DNA from: Peptacetobacter hiranonis
Lineage (GTDB): Bacteria; Bacillota; Clostridia; Peptostreptococcales; Peptostreptococcaceae
NCBI RefSeq assembly: GCF_008151785.1
Contig: NZ_CP036523.1
Location: 1,364,001 to 1,428,000, forward strand
Length of the DNA: 64,000 nucleotides
Direction: 5' to 3'
In this document: positions 42,265-51,356 of the stretch, piece by piece
Layout: each line of letters begins with the position of its first letter
How positions within the stretch are numbered: position 1 is the stretch's first letter
Program-made: the position numbers and the translations under genes
Notes under the pieces: model-generated
What the model was told of the DNA's origin: nothing
Seen by the model: the letters and a program-made list of their open reading frames with translations, nothing else
Databases searched by the model: none

Positions 42265-43644
42265 TTGAGTAATAACACGAATGAAAAATCCATAACAGCT
42301 GCTGGATTTTTCAAATTCTTTATTCCGTCGCTATTTGGTATGATTCTTTTCATAATACCACTGCCATACGGAAGCATGTTCCCTATTGAAGGTCTTTCAT
42401 CGGTAAATATAGGGATAGGTTTTTTAGCTGAACTTATAAAAATTTTACTTGCCGATTATATGAACTACATCGCACTTGTAGTAATCATAGCATCTGCTAT
42501 TTTCTCAATTATGAGTAAATTTATAAAAGTTAAAAATGATTTTTTAAGAACTGTTCTTGAAGTTTCACCATTTTGGTTAACATTTAGAATACTTGGTGCA
42601 ATATTTATATTTATGACTATATTTAAGGTAGGTCCAGAATTTATACATTCTGATGTGACAGGGGGCACTATGATAGGTGTGCTTCCAAGCTTACTTGCTA
42701 TATTCTTAGTATCAGGTTTCCTACTTCCTTTAGTTGTTGACTTTGGGTTAATGGATTTATTTGGTACTTTAATATCTAAGTTTATGTATAAGCTATTTAA
42801 AGTTCCTGGAAGATCTGCAATAGATGCGATATCTTCTTGGCTTGGAGATGGTACTCTTGGAATTATGATAACTGATACTCAGTACAAACAGGGATTCTAC
42901 ACTGCTAAAGAAGCGTCAATAATAGCAGTTTGTTTCTCACTAGTTTCACTTCCATTCTCTACAGTAATAGCTGACCAGCTTGGATTTATGGATATATTTG
43001 TTCCATTCTACGGTACTGTTTGTTTAGCTTCATTAGCTTGTGCACTTATAATGCCTAGAATATATCCTCTTAGCAAGTTTGAAGATACTACTTATATGGG
43101 TGTTGAACATCTTAAAGAAGAAGTTATACCTAAAGGAGAAAATGTGTTTGCATTTGGACTTAAAAAAGCAGTTGAAAGAGCTGAAACTTCTCCTTCTTTT
43201 GGAGATATTATACTAAACGGATGCAAAACTGTTATAGATATGTACTTTGGATTACTTCCACTTGTTATGGCTTGGGGTACTCTAGCACTTATCGTTGCTG
43301 AATACACTCCTTTCTTTACAATAATATCTTATCCAATAGTATTTATACTTAAATTACTTGCTATACCAAATGCAGTAGAAGCTGCTCCAGCAGTTTTAGT
43401 AGGATTTACAGACATGTTCCTACCTTCTATAATGGTGTCAGTTGATGGAATAGCTGAGGTTACTAAGTTTATAATCGGTGTTTTATCAATATCTCAGTTA
43501 ATATATTTAACAGAAACAGGTGCTGTTGTTCTTAAATCGGATATACCACTAAATCTAAAGGATTTACTTGTAGTTTTCTTAGTTAGAACAGCGATAAGTT
43601 TACCTATAATAACATTAGTAGCGAAATTTGTAATCTTCGCATAA
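42265..43644 (+). CDS. YjiH-like membrane protein with nucleoside-recognition (Gate) domain
   Basis: 459 aa, about ten to twelve helices. Motifs DAISSWLGDGTLGIMITDTQ and SIIAVCFSLVSLPFSTVIAD belong to the Gate domain shared with nucleoside transporters and spore maturation proteins SpmA/B; the overall length fits the YjiH group. Transport is likely, substrate unknown. It starts with TTG at 42265 after TAGGAGGGA. A possible attenuator lies upstream and a plain terminator directly after. Confidence 0.78.
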   Translation: MSNNTNEKSITAAGFFKFFIPSLFGMILFIIPLPYGSMFPIEGLSSVNIGIGFLAELIKILLADYMNYIALVVIIASAIFSIMSKFIKVKNDFLRTVLEVSPFWLTFRILGAIFIFMTIFKVGPEFIHSDVTGGTMIGVLPSLLAIFLVSGFLLPLVVDFGLMDLFGTLISKFMYKLFKVPGRSAIDAISSWLGDGTLGIMITDTQYKQGFYTAKEASIIAVCFSLVSLPFSTVIADQLGFMDIFVPFYGTVCLASLACALIMPRIYPLSKFEDTTYMGVEHLKEEVIPKGENVFAFGLKKAVERAETSPSFGDIILNGCKTVIDMYFGLLPLVMAWGTLALIVAEYTPFFTIISYPIVFILKLLAIPNAVEAAPAVLVGFTDMFLPSIMVSVDGIAEVTKFIIGVLSISQLIYLTETGAVVLKSDIPLNLKDLLVVFLVRTAISLPIITLVAKFVIFA

Positions 43645-43650
43645 ATAAAC

Positions 43651-43688
43651 AGGACAAGAGTATAACTCTTGTCCTAAGTTTTTTTATT
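43651..43688 (+). terminator. Terminator of the YjiH-like gene (core-less relative of element E4)
   Basis: ACAGGACAAGAG, TATAA, CTCTTGTCCT, then T7. The same stem with the same flanks (AAATAAA..CAGGACAAGAGTATAAC) forms the outer stem of element E4 at 18827-18957, where the loop is enlarged by the family core. Confidence 0.9.
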
Positions 43689-43738
43689 TGTTATCACATG
43701 AATTTCTGTTAAATCACTAAATTCATAATCAATTATAT

Positions 43739-43774
43739 TAAAAAAGAGGTGATTGCAAATTATTACAATCACCC
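43739..43774 (-). terminator. Terminator of pyrE
   Basis: Minus strand GGTGATTG / CAATCACC with an AT loop and TTTTTT tail, 16 bp beyond the pyrE stop. Confidence 0.85.
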
Positions 43775-43789
43775 CAATATATTTATATA

Positions 43790-44473
43790 TTATTTTTTTG
43801 CTCCATACTGTTTGTAGTATTCGTCTATAGCAGCTTTTATTTCGTCGTTTATTACTATTTCACCGTTGCATGGTTTGTTGTATAAGTATTCTACAACTTC
43901 TGCCATTGTTACTATAGCATTTGTATCGAATCCGTATAATTCTTTTACTTCATCTAAAGCGCATTTTACTCCGCCTTTTCCTATTTCCATACGGTCTAGA
44001 GATACCATAAGTCCTACTATTTCAACGTTTGCTGCACCTCTTACTTTTGGAACTGTTTCTTCCATAGATTTTCCAGATGTAGTTACGTCTTCTATCATTA
44101 TTACTCTATCGCCATCCTGAAGTTCGCTTCCAAGGAATCCACCTTTGTCAGCACCATGATCTTTAACTTCTTTTCTATCTGAGCAATAACGTACTTCTTT
44201 TCCGTATAATTCACTATATGCAATTGCTGTTACTACACCTAGTGGTATACCTTTGTAAGCTGGTCCGAACAGCACATCGAAATCATCTCCATATTTATCA
44301 TGTATAGCTTTAGCATAGTATTCTCCAAGTCTTTTTAACTGTGAACCTGTTACATAAGCACCAGCATTCATGAAGAATGGTGATTTTCTTCCACTCTTTA
44401 ATGTAAATTCTCCAAATTTTAATACTTTGCTTTCAACCATAAAGTCTATAAATTGTTCTTTATATGCTTCCAT
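43790..44473 (-). CDS. pyrE: Orotate phosphoribosyltransferase
   Basis: 227 aa. Converts orotate and PRPP to orotidine 5'-phosphate in pyrimidine synthesis. The PRPP loop is VIMIEDVTTSGKSMEETVPK (about residue 125), preceded by FGPAYKGIPLGV and YCSDRKEVKDHG. It ends in its own terminator. A 52-aa gene ends 86 bp upstream and may be on the same transcript. RBS GGAGG. Confidence 0.95.
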   Translation of the reverse strand: MEAYKEQFIDFMVESKVLKFGEFTLKSGRKSPFFMNAGAYVTGSQLKRLGEYYAKAIHDKYGDDFDVLFGPAYKGIPLGVVTAIAYSELYGKEVRYCSDRKEVKDHGADKGGFLGSELQDGDRVIMIEDVTTSGKSMEETVPKVRGAANVEIVGLMVSLDRMEIGKGGVKCALDEVKELYGFDTNAIVTMAEVVEYLYNKPCNGEIVINDEIKAAIDEYYKQYGAKK

Positions 44474-44559
44474 ATTTACAACCTCCGTATCTGTAGCTTT
44501 TTAAATCTTTTTAATTTTACCACAGATTTGCGATTATTTCAATTCTCTAACTTCAGCTA

Positions 44560-44718
44560 TTAATGGACCCTTTCCTTTTTCATTCCTTTAAACTGCCCTC
44601 TTTTAACCTCAAAATAAAATCCTAATTGTTCATATATCTCATTTAACTCGTATAAAGTTACTTCTCCATGTTCTAAATTTGAAAAAGTTATTTCTCTTAA
44701 TGTTCTTTCTCTTTCCAT
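44560..44718 (-). CDS. Small protein of unknown function, possibly damage-induced
   Basis: 52 aa, below the usual gene-finding cut-off. It is supported by GAGGAGAGG ahead of the ATG at 44718 and a promoter TTGAAA-16-TATAAT (44844-44871). The peptide runs MERERTLREITFSNLEHGEV ... LYELNEIYEQLGFYFEVKRG and ends ERVH; charged, mostly helical, with no signal peptide or Cys. Two GAACA-type palindromes in its promoter region resemble LexA sites. I do not recognise the family. Confidence 0.6.
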   Translation of the reverse strand: MERERTLREITFSNLEHGEVTLYELNEIYEQLGFYFEVKRGQFKGMKKERVH

Positions 44719-44817
44719 GATAAAATCCTCTCCTCAAAAAAAATTTTATGTATGTTAATATTCCCAATTTAATATATTTGCAAACATTTTTTAGTAAAAT
44801 TGTTCTGTTCTTCTATA

Positions 44818-44829
44818 GAACATCTGTTC
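44818..44829. promoter_or_regulatory. LexA-like palindrome GAACATCTGTTC
   Basis: GAAC-N4-GTTC, the core spacing of Gram-positive LexA boxes, placed just after the -10 of the promoter for the 52-aa gene. A second, weaker half-matching site, GAACATATGTAT (minus strand, 44852-44863), lies in the spacer between -35 and -10. Two further copies of GTTCGATTT on the plus strand (44860 and 44880) share the half site. Confidence 0.45.
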
Positions 44830-44843
44830 CTTTTGTTAATTCT

Positions 44844-44871
44844 ATTATACCATACATATGTTCGATTTCAA
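44844..44871 (-). promoter_or_regulatory. SigA-type promoter for the 52-aa gene
   Basis: Minus strand TTGAAA (44871-44866), 16 bp, TATAAT (44849-44844), 126 bp before the ATG. The 305-bp gap 44719-45023 holds this, the LexA-like sites and the divergent promoter at 44971. Confidence 0.65.
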
Positions 44872-44970
44872 GATTTTTGTTCGATTTTTTGATAAGAATT
44901 TTATTAAATTTGTATAAATTTTTTCTGCTTAACTTTTGAACAATTTCCTATAAATACACTTGATATATTT

Positions 44971-44998
44971 TTGAATAAGTTATAAAGTATTTTATAAT
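44971..44998 (+). promoter_or_regulatory. SigA-type promoter for the gene at 45024
   Basis: TTGAAT (44971-44976), 16 bp, TATAAT (44993-44998); RBS TTGGAGG and ATG follow directly. Confidence 0.65.
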
Positions 44999-45023
44999 AC
45001 TAAAAAATATTTGGAGGTTTCCG

Positions 45024-45317
45024 ATGGACAAAGATAACAAAAATTCGAAAACAATAGACTTCAATTCTATAGATAGAGAAAAAAGAGATAAAAAACTAAA
45101 CGAATCTATGACTGTAAACACATATGAAGGAAAGAAAAAAACTACCAACGACGGAAAAATAATAGAATTCGAACAAGCTAAAAAAGAACAAAAAACAAAA
45201 GCTCGCAAACAAAAAATAAAAAATGCCGCTCCCAAAGGAAGAAGCAGCTACATAAAAATATTCTACGCTATACTACTTGTACTTATAGTCTTTGTAGTAT
45301 TCTCAAAACTAATCTAA
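45024..45317 (+). CDS. Small tail-anchored membrane protein of unknown function
   Basis: 97 aa. A highly charged, Lys-rich cytoplasmic part (residues 1-73, DFNSIDREKRDKKLNES ... KKEQKTKARKQKIKN) ends in one C-terminal membrane helix (75-95, IFYAILLVLIVFVVFSKL). This layout recalls small division or envelope proteins, but there is no recognisable family motif. It has its own promoter and RBS and lies divergent from the 52-aa gene. Confidence 0.6.
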   Translation: MDKDNKNSKTIDFNSIDREKRDKKLNESMTVNTYEGKKKTTNDGKIIEFEQAKKEQKTKARKQKIKNAAPKGRSSYIKIFYAILLVLIVFVVFSKLI

Positions 45318-45397
45318 AATAAAAGCATTATCATTTATAAAATAAATAAGTATTTTGCTATGTAAAATAATTTAACAATTATAAAATTTAAAAATTA

Positions 45398-45746
45398 GGG
45401 ACTGTTAGTATAATATTGCAATAATTCCATTTTATTAGTCATAATCTTTTATAAATTTACTATCTTGAAAAAGCGGATAAATAAAAATTCACCAAAACTA
45501 TTGATAGTATGTAGCATATGAGTTATATAGACAAAACTCTTTCGACAATCTGCAGACGCGCATTTTAGTAAAAACAGAACTATTTTTCGCTTACGCGTCG
45601 AAGCCTGGAGAAGAGTTTGTCTATATCTCATATGCTTCGCATAATAACAAAGTTTTTGGTGAATTTTTATTTATCCACTTTACAGATAGTAAATTTATAA
45701 AAGATTATACTAAAAAGGGACTATTGCAAATTTATACAACAGCCCC
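45398..45746 (-). repeat. Hairpin element E9 downstream of the 45758 gene
   Basis: About 349 bp, closely related to E1 and E8. Core in gene sense TTCTCCAGGCTTCGACGCG, loop, CGCGTCTGCAGATTGTCGAA. Arms share CATATGAG.TATATAGACAAA and the outer TAAATTTATAAAAGATTAT. The right end is a terminator hairpin, GGGGCTGTTG/CAATAGTCCC with T5; the left end is its degenerate inverse. It fills the gap 45318-45757 together with about 80 bp of AT-rich sequence. Confidence 0.85.
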
Positions 45747-45757
45747 TTTTTATTTAA

Positions 45758-46072
45758 TTATCTAACCATAAATAATCCTACTGTAGATAATATCATGGTT
45801 ATAGTCATAAGTATTCTTGCTTTTCCAAAATCCTTATCCTTCATAACAAACGCTATTACACCTGGAACAAATAACGCTGCTGAAATTAACTTAAACACTA
45901 TATTTGAACTTGGCACAACTGAGAATAAAAGTACGCATAGAACAAACATATATAGCCCTATTGCATTAAAAACAAGCTTATTTGATCCAAGATTTTTCAA
46001 TAAAAACATAATTCCTATTGATAATACATCCAACCCTAAAAATACATACATAATAGTTGTTAAATTTTCCAT
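45758..46072 (-). CDS. Small polytopic membrane protein of unknown function
   Basis: 104 aa from the ATG at 46072, with AAGGTGG ahead; the longer frame begins at a TTG without RBS. Four membrane helices (about 5-24, 34-53, 57-77, 84-103) with little else. No family motif recognised. Its start is 27 bp beyond the stop of the alanyl-tRNA editing gene, so the two probably share a transcript that ends in element E9. Confidence 0.55.
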   Translation of the reverse strand: MENLTTIMYVFLGLDVLSIGIMFLLKNLGSNKLVFNAIGLYMFVLCVLLFSVVPSSNIVFKLISAALFVPGVIAFVMKDKDFGKARILMTITMILSTVGLFMVR

Positions 46073-46099
46073 TTTAAAATTCCACCTTCCCAATTAAAA

Positions 46100-47299
46100 C
46101 TACTCAAAATGAGCTAAAAACATCTTACAAGATTTTTCGATAAATTCATCTGATTTGCCGTTGTTTACTCCACCACCCTGTGCTGAGTATCTACTTCCTC
46201 CACCTTTTCCTTCTATAATGGAGATATTACTTCTTAATATATCTGACATACTAGGTCCGTCTATATCTTCAGTGTATGCAAATACAACATTTATCCTATT
46301 TGAAACTTCATTTAAAAACATAACAGCCATTTTTTCATTTTCTGTAATTTTCTTAACCATTTTGTTTAAATATCTACTGTCTTTATCTTTAAATACAGCC
46401 TTTATAAGTTTTATATCGTCTACAAGCTCAGCTTTTTCAACTAATTCTTTAATTCTATAATCCAATAACTCATCTTCTAGCATATTTTTCTGATGTATAA
46501 TTTCATCGCATTTTTCTTCAATATTTTTAACGCATTTTTCTATATTTTCTTCATTGCAGCTAAGATGCTTACAAAGACTTGTCATAACAGCATCTCTTTT
46601 TAATACATAGTCAACTGCTCTTTTTCCAGCCAAGAACTCTACTCTTGTAGCATTTCTACATTTTTCTGTTCTTTTTATTTTTAAAAGTTTTAGTTCTCCT
46701 GTGTATTCTGGGTGGCATCCACAACAAGCATTCGTATCTAAATCACCTATTCTAACAATTCTTATCTCCTCAGCTGTATCTGGAAGCTTTCTTCTAGTCC
46801 ATGTATCCTCTAATTCGTCTTTTGAAGGCACAAATATATCGACGTGTATATTTTGGCGAATTACATCATTTGCCATTTTTTCAACTTCTAAAAGCATCTC
46901 ATCCGTAAACTCACCCTCTATATCAACTGTGCTTATATCCTCACCTAAATGGAATCCACAAGTGTTTCTATTGTATTTTGTAAAGAAGCATCCAGAAAGT
47001 ACATGCTGCCCAAAATGCTGGTGCATTCCATCTTCTCTTCTATCCCAGTCTATAGCTCCTTTTACCTGATTTTCAGATAAATTTTCTTCTATTATATGAT
47101 AGACCTTTCCATTTTCCTCAAGCATATCTACAACTTCTATTCCGTTTAACGTACCCTTATCACAAAACTGTCCGCCACCACCTGGGAAAAATGCAGTCTG
47201 ATCTAATTCTACTAGGTATTTTCCTTCTCTTTCTATTACATCGACAACTTTTGCATCGAATTCTGTTTTATATCTATCTGTGTAGTATAATTTTTCCAT
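46100..47299 (-). CDS. Alanyl-tRNA editing protein (AlaX-L type)
   Basis: 399 aa. A free-standing version of the AlaRS editing domain that removes Ser or Gly wrongly attached to tRNA-Ala. Zinc site: HQHFGQHVLSGCFF (HxxxH-type) with CCGCHPEYTGEL. The N-terminal barrel has FFPGGGGQFCDKG, and the C-terminal DHHA1-like part ends with GKGGGSRYSAQGGGVNNG. The length fits the long AlaX class. Cytoplasmic. Confidence 0.9.
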   Translation of the reverse strand: MEKLYYTDRYKTEFDAKVVDVIEREGKYLVELDQTAFFPGGGGQFCDKGTLNGIEVVDMLEENGKVYHIIEENLSENQVKGAIDWDRREDGMHQHFGQHVLSGCFFTKYNRNTCGFHLGEDISTVDIEGEFTDEMLLEVEKMANDVIRQNIHVDIFVPSKDELEDTWTRRKLPDTAEEIRIVRIGDLDTNACCGCHPEYTGELKLLKIKRTEKCRNATRVEFLAGKRAVDYVLKRDAVMTSLCKHLSCNEENIEKCVKNIEEKCDEIIHQKNMLEDELLDYRIKELVEKAELVDDIKLIKAVFKDKDSRYLNKMVKKITENEKMAVMFLNEVSNRINVVFAYTEDIDGPSMSDILRSNISIIEGKGGGSRYSAQGGGVNNGKSDEFIEKSCKMFLAHFE

Positions 47300-47549
47300 T
47301 TTTTCATCTCTTTCTTTAATGTTTCTTTTTTCATAGTTTTCTGTAATTTCAATAATAATATTATATCATTTATTAAAAATAAAAACATCTTTATTTAAAG
47401 AAGATAAAATTTAAACAATTTCTATTTTTCCTGTTTAAAAACATTTTCATTGGGAATATATCTTATATAAGATAATTTTAAAGTTTTCAAGATAAATTAC
47501 AATTTGTCTTGTATATTAATAATTACGATTACAAAGGATGTGTAAATAT

Positions 47550-48503
47550 ATGATAAAAAAAGCTACATTTGCAGGAGGATGTTTTTGGTGTATGGTCAAA
47601 CCATTCTCTAAATATGATGGAATACTTGAGGTTATTTCTGGATACACTGGTGGTGAAACAGAAAACCCTACATACAAAGAAGTGTGCGGCGGAACTACAG
47701 GACATTACGAAGCTATTGAAATAACTTATGATGATTCTCTAATAGATTATGCTGACATATTAGATGTGTTCTGGAAACAGATAGATCCAACTGATTCTAA
47801 TGGTCAGTTTGTCGACAGAGGTCCTCAGTACAGACCAGCTATATTTGTTCACGATGAAGAACAGAGAAAAATAGCTGAACAGTCTAAAAAAGAATTAGAT
47901 GAAAGCAAAAGATTTGATAGACCTATATCAGTTGAAATAATTGATGCTACTACATTCTACAATGCAGAACCAGAGCATCAGAATTACTACAAAAAACAGC
48001 CTAAACATTATAATATGTACTACAAAAATTCTGGAAGATACAATTTCGTTAAGGCGTTTTGGGATGGAAGTAGACCTGATAGGGACGAATTAAAAGAAAA
48101 ACTTACTGATATTCAGTTTGAAGTTACTCAGAATGATATGACTGAGTGTCCATTTGAAAATGACTACTTCAACAACTTTGAAGAAGGAATATATGTAGAT
48201 GTCGTTGGTGGAGAAGTATTATTCTCTTCTAAAGACAAATTTGAAAGCGGTTGTGGTTGGCCAGCATTCTCTAAACCTGTAGAAAACAACTCTCTATCAG
48301 AAAGAACTGACTTCTCTATGGGAATGCTTAGAACTGAGGTAAGAAGTAGAGTATCAAACTCTCACTTAGGACACGTATTTGATGACGGTCCAGAAGAGCT
48401 TGGAGGACTTAGATACTGCATAAACTCTGCATCACTTAAATTCATACCTAAAGAAGATATGGAAAAAGAAGGCTACGGAGAATATTTAAAAATATTTGAA
48501 TAA
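47550..48503 (+). CDS. msrAB: Peptide methionine sulfoxide reductase MsrA/MsrB fusion
   Basis: 317 aa from the ATG at 47550 (AAAGGATGTG ahead; ATG at 47538 lies inside that site). MsrA part 1-155 with catalytic Cys in AGGCFWC and [16 protein letters not shown]. MsrB part 175-315 with [11 protein letters not shown] and catalytic Cys in [11 protein letters not shown]. The two CxxC zinc pairs of many MsrB domains are absent, as in other zinc-free types. It repairs both S- and R-methionine sulfoxide in oxidised proteins. No signal peptide, so it is cytoplasmic. Confidence 0.95.
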   Translation: MIKKATFAGGCFWCMVKPFSKYDGILEVISGYTGGETENPTYKEVCGGTTGHYEAIEITYDDSLIDYADILDVFWKQIDPTDSNGQFVDRGPQYRPAIFVHDEEQRKIAEQSKKELDESKRFDRPISVEIIDATTFYNAEPEHQNYYKKQPKHYNMYYKNSGRYNFVKAFWDGSRPDRDELKEKLTDIQFEVTQNDMTECPFENDYFNNFEEGIYVDVVGGEVLFSSKDKFESGCGWPAFSKPVENNSLSERTDFSMGMLRTEVRSRVSNSHLGHVFDDGPEELGGLRYCINSASLKFIPKEDMEKEGYGEYLKIFE

Positions 48504-48574
48504 AATTCAAAACTTAAACTTGTTAGTAGGTATTCTCACATACTTAACTATAAAACCAATTAATTATATCCCTA

Positions 48575-48612
48575 AAAAGGTGCTGTTGCATATTTGCAAC
48601 AGCACCTTTTAT
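48575..48612. terminator. Bidirectional terminator between msrAB and the MFS gene
   Basis: AAAAGGTGCTGTTGCA / TGCAACAGCACCTTTT, a perfect 16-bp stem with a 4-base loop, serving two convergent genes. It is a plain member of the GCTGTTGCA terminator class without the element core. Confidence 0.9.
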
Positions 48613-49820
48613 TATTTCTTTCCTATTAAATCACTTTTATAAATACTTCTAAATATTAGTACTCCTATCACATACAGTACAACAGTTACAAAATATGGTG
48701 CATTATATGAAATATGCTCCATTATGAATCCACCAGCAGTTATTCCCACTGCTCTACTAAGATTTTGAATAACTGCAGCCAAGCTACTTAAGTTTGTTCT
48801 TTCATCCTCTTCAATAAGGTCCATCTCAAGATTTTGCATAACAGGTGTAGCCATATTCATAAGACCATTTCTCATAAAGAAAGCTATTGTAAGCATTATA
48901 AGCCCTTGAGGGAACATTATTGATAGTAGAAACGGTATTGATATAAGCTGGCAGAATATAACCGTTCTGGCTCTTCCCATTCTCGATACTAAAAATGGTA
49001 TAACCATACCACCGACGATACATCCAAACTGGGATATAGATAAAATACTACCTACAACGGCATCACTTATATTCATACTGTATTTTAGATATATACTGAA
49101 GAATGGAACAACAAGACCTGCTCCAACTCCAATAATTCCGTAATAAATCATAAATGCTATTACATTTTTCTTCATTATATTCTTATAAGCCTTAAAACAT
49201 CCCTTCATATCTCTAGGAACATGGTTTTTAGGATCTTTCATAAGCGCTATAGGAATTATCGCTATTAAAGACATAAATGTAGATATTACGAAAATTATCT
49301 GAACTGCTGTTTTTGAATCGACAACGTGAGCCATATAAGATGAAATTACTCCACCTAAAAATGTAGCCAAAACATATCCTAAGTTGTAGATTACATAACT
49401 AAGGCTGAAAACAGCAACCCTATTTTCCTCAGGAGTATTTTCGGTTATAAACATTCCCTCTTCAGTCGCCCTTACACTAAGACCAAACCCTACAGCAACA
49501 GACATAAGAAGTATCAGTATCTTGCTATGAACAAAGATAATTCCTATACTACCAGCTGCAGTAAATAAAAATCCTAGCATAAAACTGTATCTTCTACCTA
49601 TTTTTTCCAATAGATATGCACTAAAAACAGAGCCAAACGCAATAACCAACGTATTTATGGATAATACATATCCTACAAAATGTTCTCCATACCCAATTTC
49701 TTTCAGATATATTCCGACAAATGTATTGAAAACTCCCATAACAAAACATTCAATCAGATTTACAATCAAGAACATTTTCATATTTCTATTTAGCTTTTTT
49801 ATTACTCTTATAGTTTCCAT
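48612..49820 (-). CDS. Major facilitator superfamily transporter
   Basis: 402 aa with twelve predicted helices. The loop 2-3 motif is present as YLLEKIGRRYSFMLGF and a second-half equivalent at VSRMGRARTVIF. It is probably an exporter of drugs or small metabolites; the substrate cannot be told. It lies 60 bp after the PatB-like gene on the same strand and may be co-transcribed with it. RBS AAAGGCGG. Confidence 0.85.
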   Translation of the reverse strand: METIRVIKKLNRNMKMFLIVNLIECFVMGVFNTFVGIYLKEIGYGEHFVGYVLSINTLVIAFGSVFSAYLLEKIGRRYSFMLGFLFTAAGSIGIIFVHSKILILLMSVAVGFGLSVRATEEGMFITENTPEENRVAVFSLSYVIYNLGYVLATFLGGVISSYMAHVVDSKTAVQIIFVISTFMSLIAIIPIALMKDPKNHVPRDMKGCFKAYKNIMKKNVIAFMIYYGIIGVGAGLVVPFFSIYLKYSMNISDAVVGSILSISQFGCIVGGMVIPFLVSRMGRARTVIFCQLISIPFLLSIMFPQGLIMLTIAFFMRNGLMNMATPVMQNLEMDLIEEDERTNLSSLAAVIQNLSRAVGITAGGFIMEHISYNAPYFVTVVLYVIGVLIFRSIYKSDLIGKK

Positions 49821-49880
49821 ATTTTCCGCCTTTTAAAAAATTAAAGGCCTATCCCCTATTTATATCTTCCCAAAGCTTAA

Positions 49881-51071
49881 TTATCTATCTTTAAAAGATT
49901 CGTGTATTCTCTTCATACATTCTTCTAATATACATCTTGGGCAAGCTATGTTTATTCTTTCAAATCCGCTTCCTTCTTCACCGAACATTGTACCTTCGTC
50001 GAATATTAATCCAGCTTCTTCAAGCATTATTGTTTCTAATTCGTCAGCACTTATTCCATATTCATTGAAGTCTAACCACATTAAGTATGTTCCTTCTAAT
50101 GGAGTTACTTTAACTTTTGGAAGGTTTTCTTTAACGAATTCTTCTACATATTTAGCATTTGAATCTAAGTATTCTATTAATTCATCTAACCAATCTTCAC
50201 TTTCATTGTATGCAGCGATTACTGCTTCTATTGAGAATGGGTTAGGATTGTGCTGTGCTCCACTCTTTGGAACTTCTTTTAACCAAGCTTCTCTAAGCTC
50301 TGGAGTGTTTATTATTATATTTGACATCTGCATACCAGCAAGGTTGAATGTCTTACTAGCTGCTAGACAAGTAACTATGTGTTCTTTATATTCTGGGCAT
50401 AATTTCTGTAGATTTATGTGTTTATGTCCTTTTCTTACTAAATCATTGTGTATTTCGTCAGCTATTATAAAGACATCATGTTTTTTACATATTTCAACAA
50501 CTTTTTTAAGCTCTTCTTCAGTCCATACTCTACCTACTGGGTTGTGAGGTGAGCAAAGTATCATTAATTTATTATTAGGATCTGCTGCTTTTTCTTCTAA
50601 ATCTTCAAAGTTCATAGTGTATTTACCATTTTTGTATATAAGAGGGTTGTTTACAACTTTTCTATTGTTCTCTTTTATCTTATTTGTGAATGGGTAGTAA
50701 ACTGGTCTCTGTATAATTACACCATTTCCTTCTTCAGTTAATAATCTTATTAAAAGTGCTACTGCAGGAACTACTCCTCCACAGAACATTATAGATTCTC
50801 TGTCTAATTCCCAATCGAATCTTCTCTTGTACCAACCTAAAACAGCGTTATAAAATTCATCTGTTTCTCTTGTGCTATATCCAAATACTTTTCTATCTGC
50901 TACTCTATGTACTGATTCAATTATAGGATCCGCAACAGCAAAGTCCATATCTGCTATCCACATAGGTATAGAGTCTTTTTTAGCTCTTGGGAAAGTCTTA
51001 TCAAGATTGTCCCATTTTGTACAGTTTGTATTTCTTCTTTCTACATATTCGTCAAAATTATATTTTCCCAT
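49881..51071 (-). CDS. PatB/MalY-type cystathionine beta-lyase (PLP enzyme)
   Basis: 396 aa from the ATG at 51071 (GGGGAG at good distance; the ATG at 51080 abuts that site). Fold type I aminotransferase-like enzyme. N-terminal WIADMDFAVADPI is the MalY/PatB mark. CSPHNPVGRVWTEEEL, IADEIHNDL and the PLP-Lys in AASKTFNLAGMQ follow. It cleaves C-S bonds of cystathionine or cysteine conjugates to pyruvate, ammonia and a thiol. No SAM or Met leader seen. The MFS gene downstream could export a product. Confidence 0.9.
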   Translation of the reverse strand: MGKYNFDEYVERRNTNCTKWDNLDKTFPRAKKDSIPMWIADMDFAVADPIIESVHRVADRKVFGYSTRETDEFYNAVLGWYKRRFDWELDRESIMFCGGVVPAVALLIRLLTEEGNGVIIQRPVYYPFTNKIKENNRKVVNNPLIYKNGKYTMNFEDLEEKAADPNNKLMILCSPHNPVGRVWTEEELKKVVEICKKHDVFIIADEIHNDLVRKGHKHINLQKLCPEYKEHIVTCLAASKTFNLAGMQMSNIIINTPELREAWLKEVPKSGAQHNPNPFSIEAVIAAYNESEDWLDELIEYLDSNAKYVEEFVKENLPKVKVTPLEGTYLMWLDFNEYGISADELETIMLEEAGLIFDEGTMFGEEGSGFERINIACPRCILEECMKRIHESFKDR

Positions 51072-51245
51072 TTTTTCCATCTCCCCATATTTTTATTTTA
51101 TAAATTTTTTGACTTTTCTCTTATTATTATAATTCATTTGTGATAATTTTGTTAAGGTTTTTAAAAAAATTTATTGATAAACAATTTCTATTTATTTTAT
51201 AGATTTTATCAATAGCATTATAAATTTTATTAAAAATATGCTTTA

Positions 51246-51288
51246 AAAAAGGAGATTTTCTTTTATTTAAGAATATCTCCCTTTTATA
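51246..51288 (-). terminator. Terminator downstream of the EamA gene
   Basis: Minus strand GGAGAT, TTCTT/AAGA, ATCTCC with T6. It lies 70 bp beyond the EamA stop codon, leaving room for the shifted frame described in findings. Confidence 0.75.
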
Positions 51289-51356
51289 AAAATTAATTCT
51301 TATATTTTATTTGTAGCAAATTTCTTCTGCTAATTCTACATTAGCTATTATTGAAT

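Noticed and set aside
44748-44939. 63-codon plus-strand frame of Phe/Leu/Ile residues
   Set aside because: It covers the promoter and operator region of the 52-aa gene, has no RBS, and its composition is that of AT-rich non-coding DNA.
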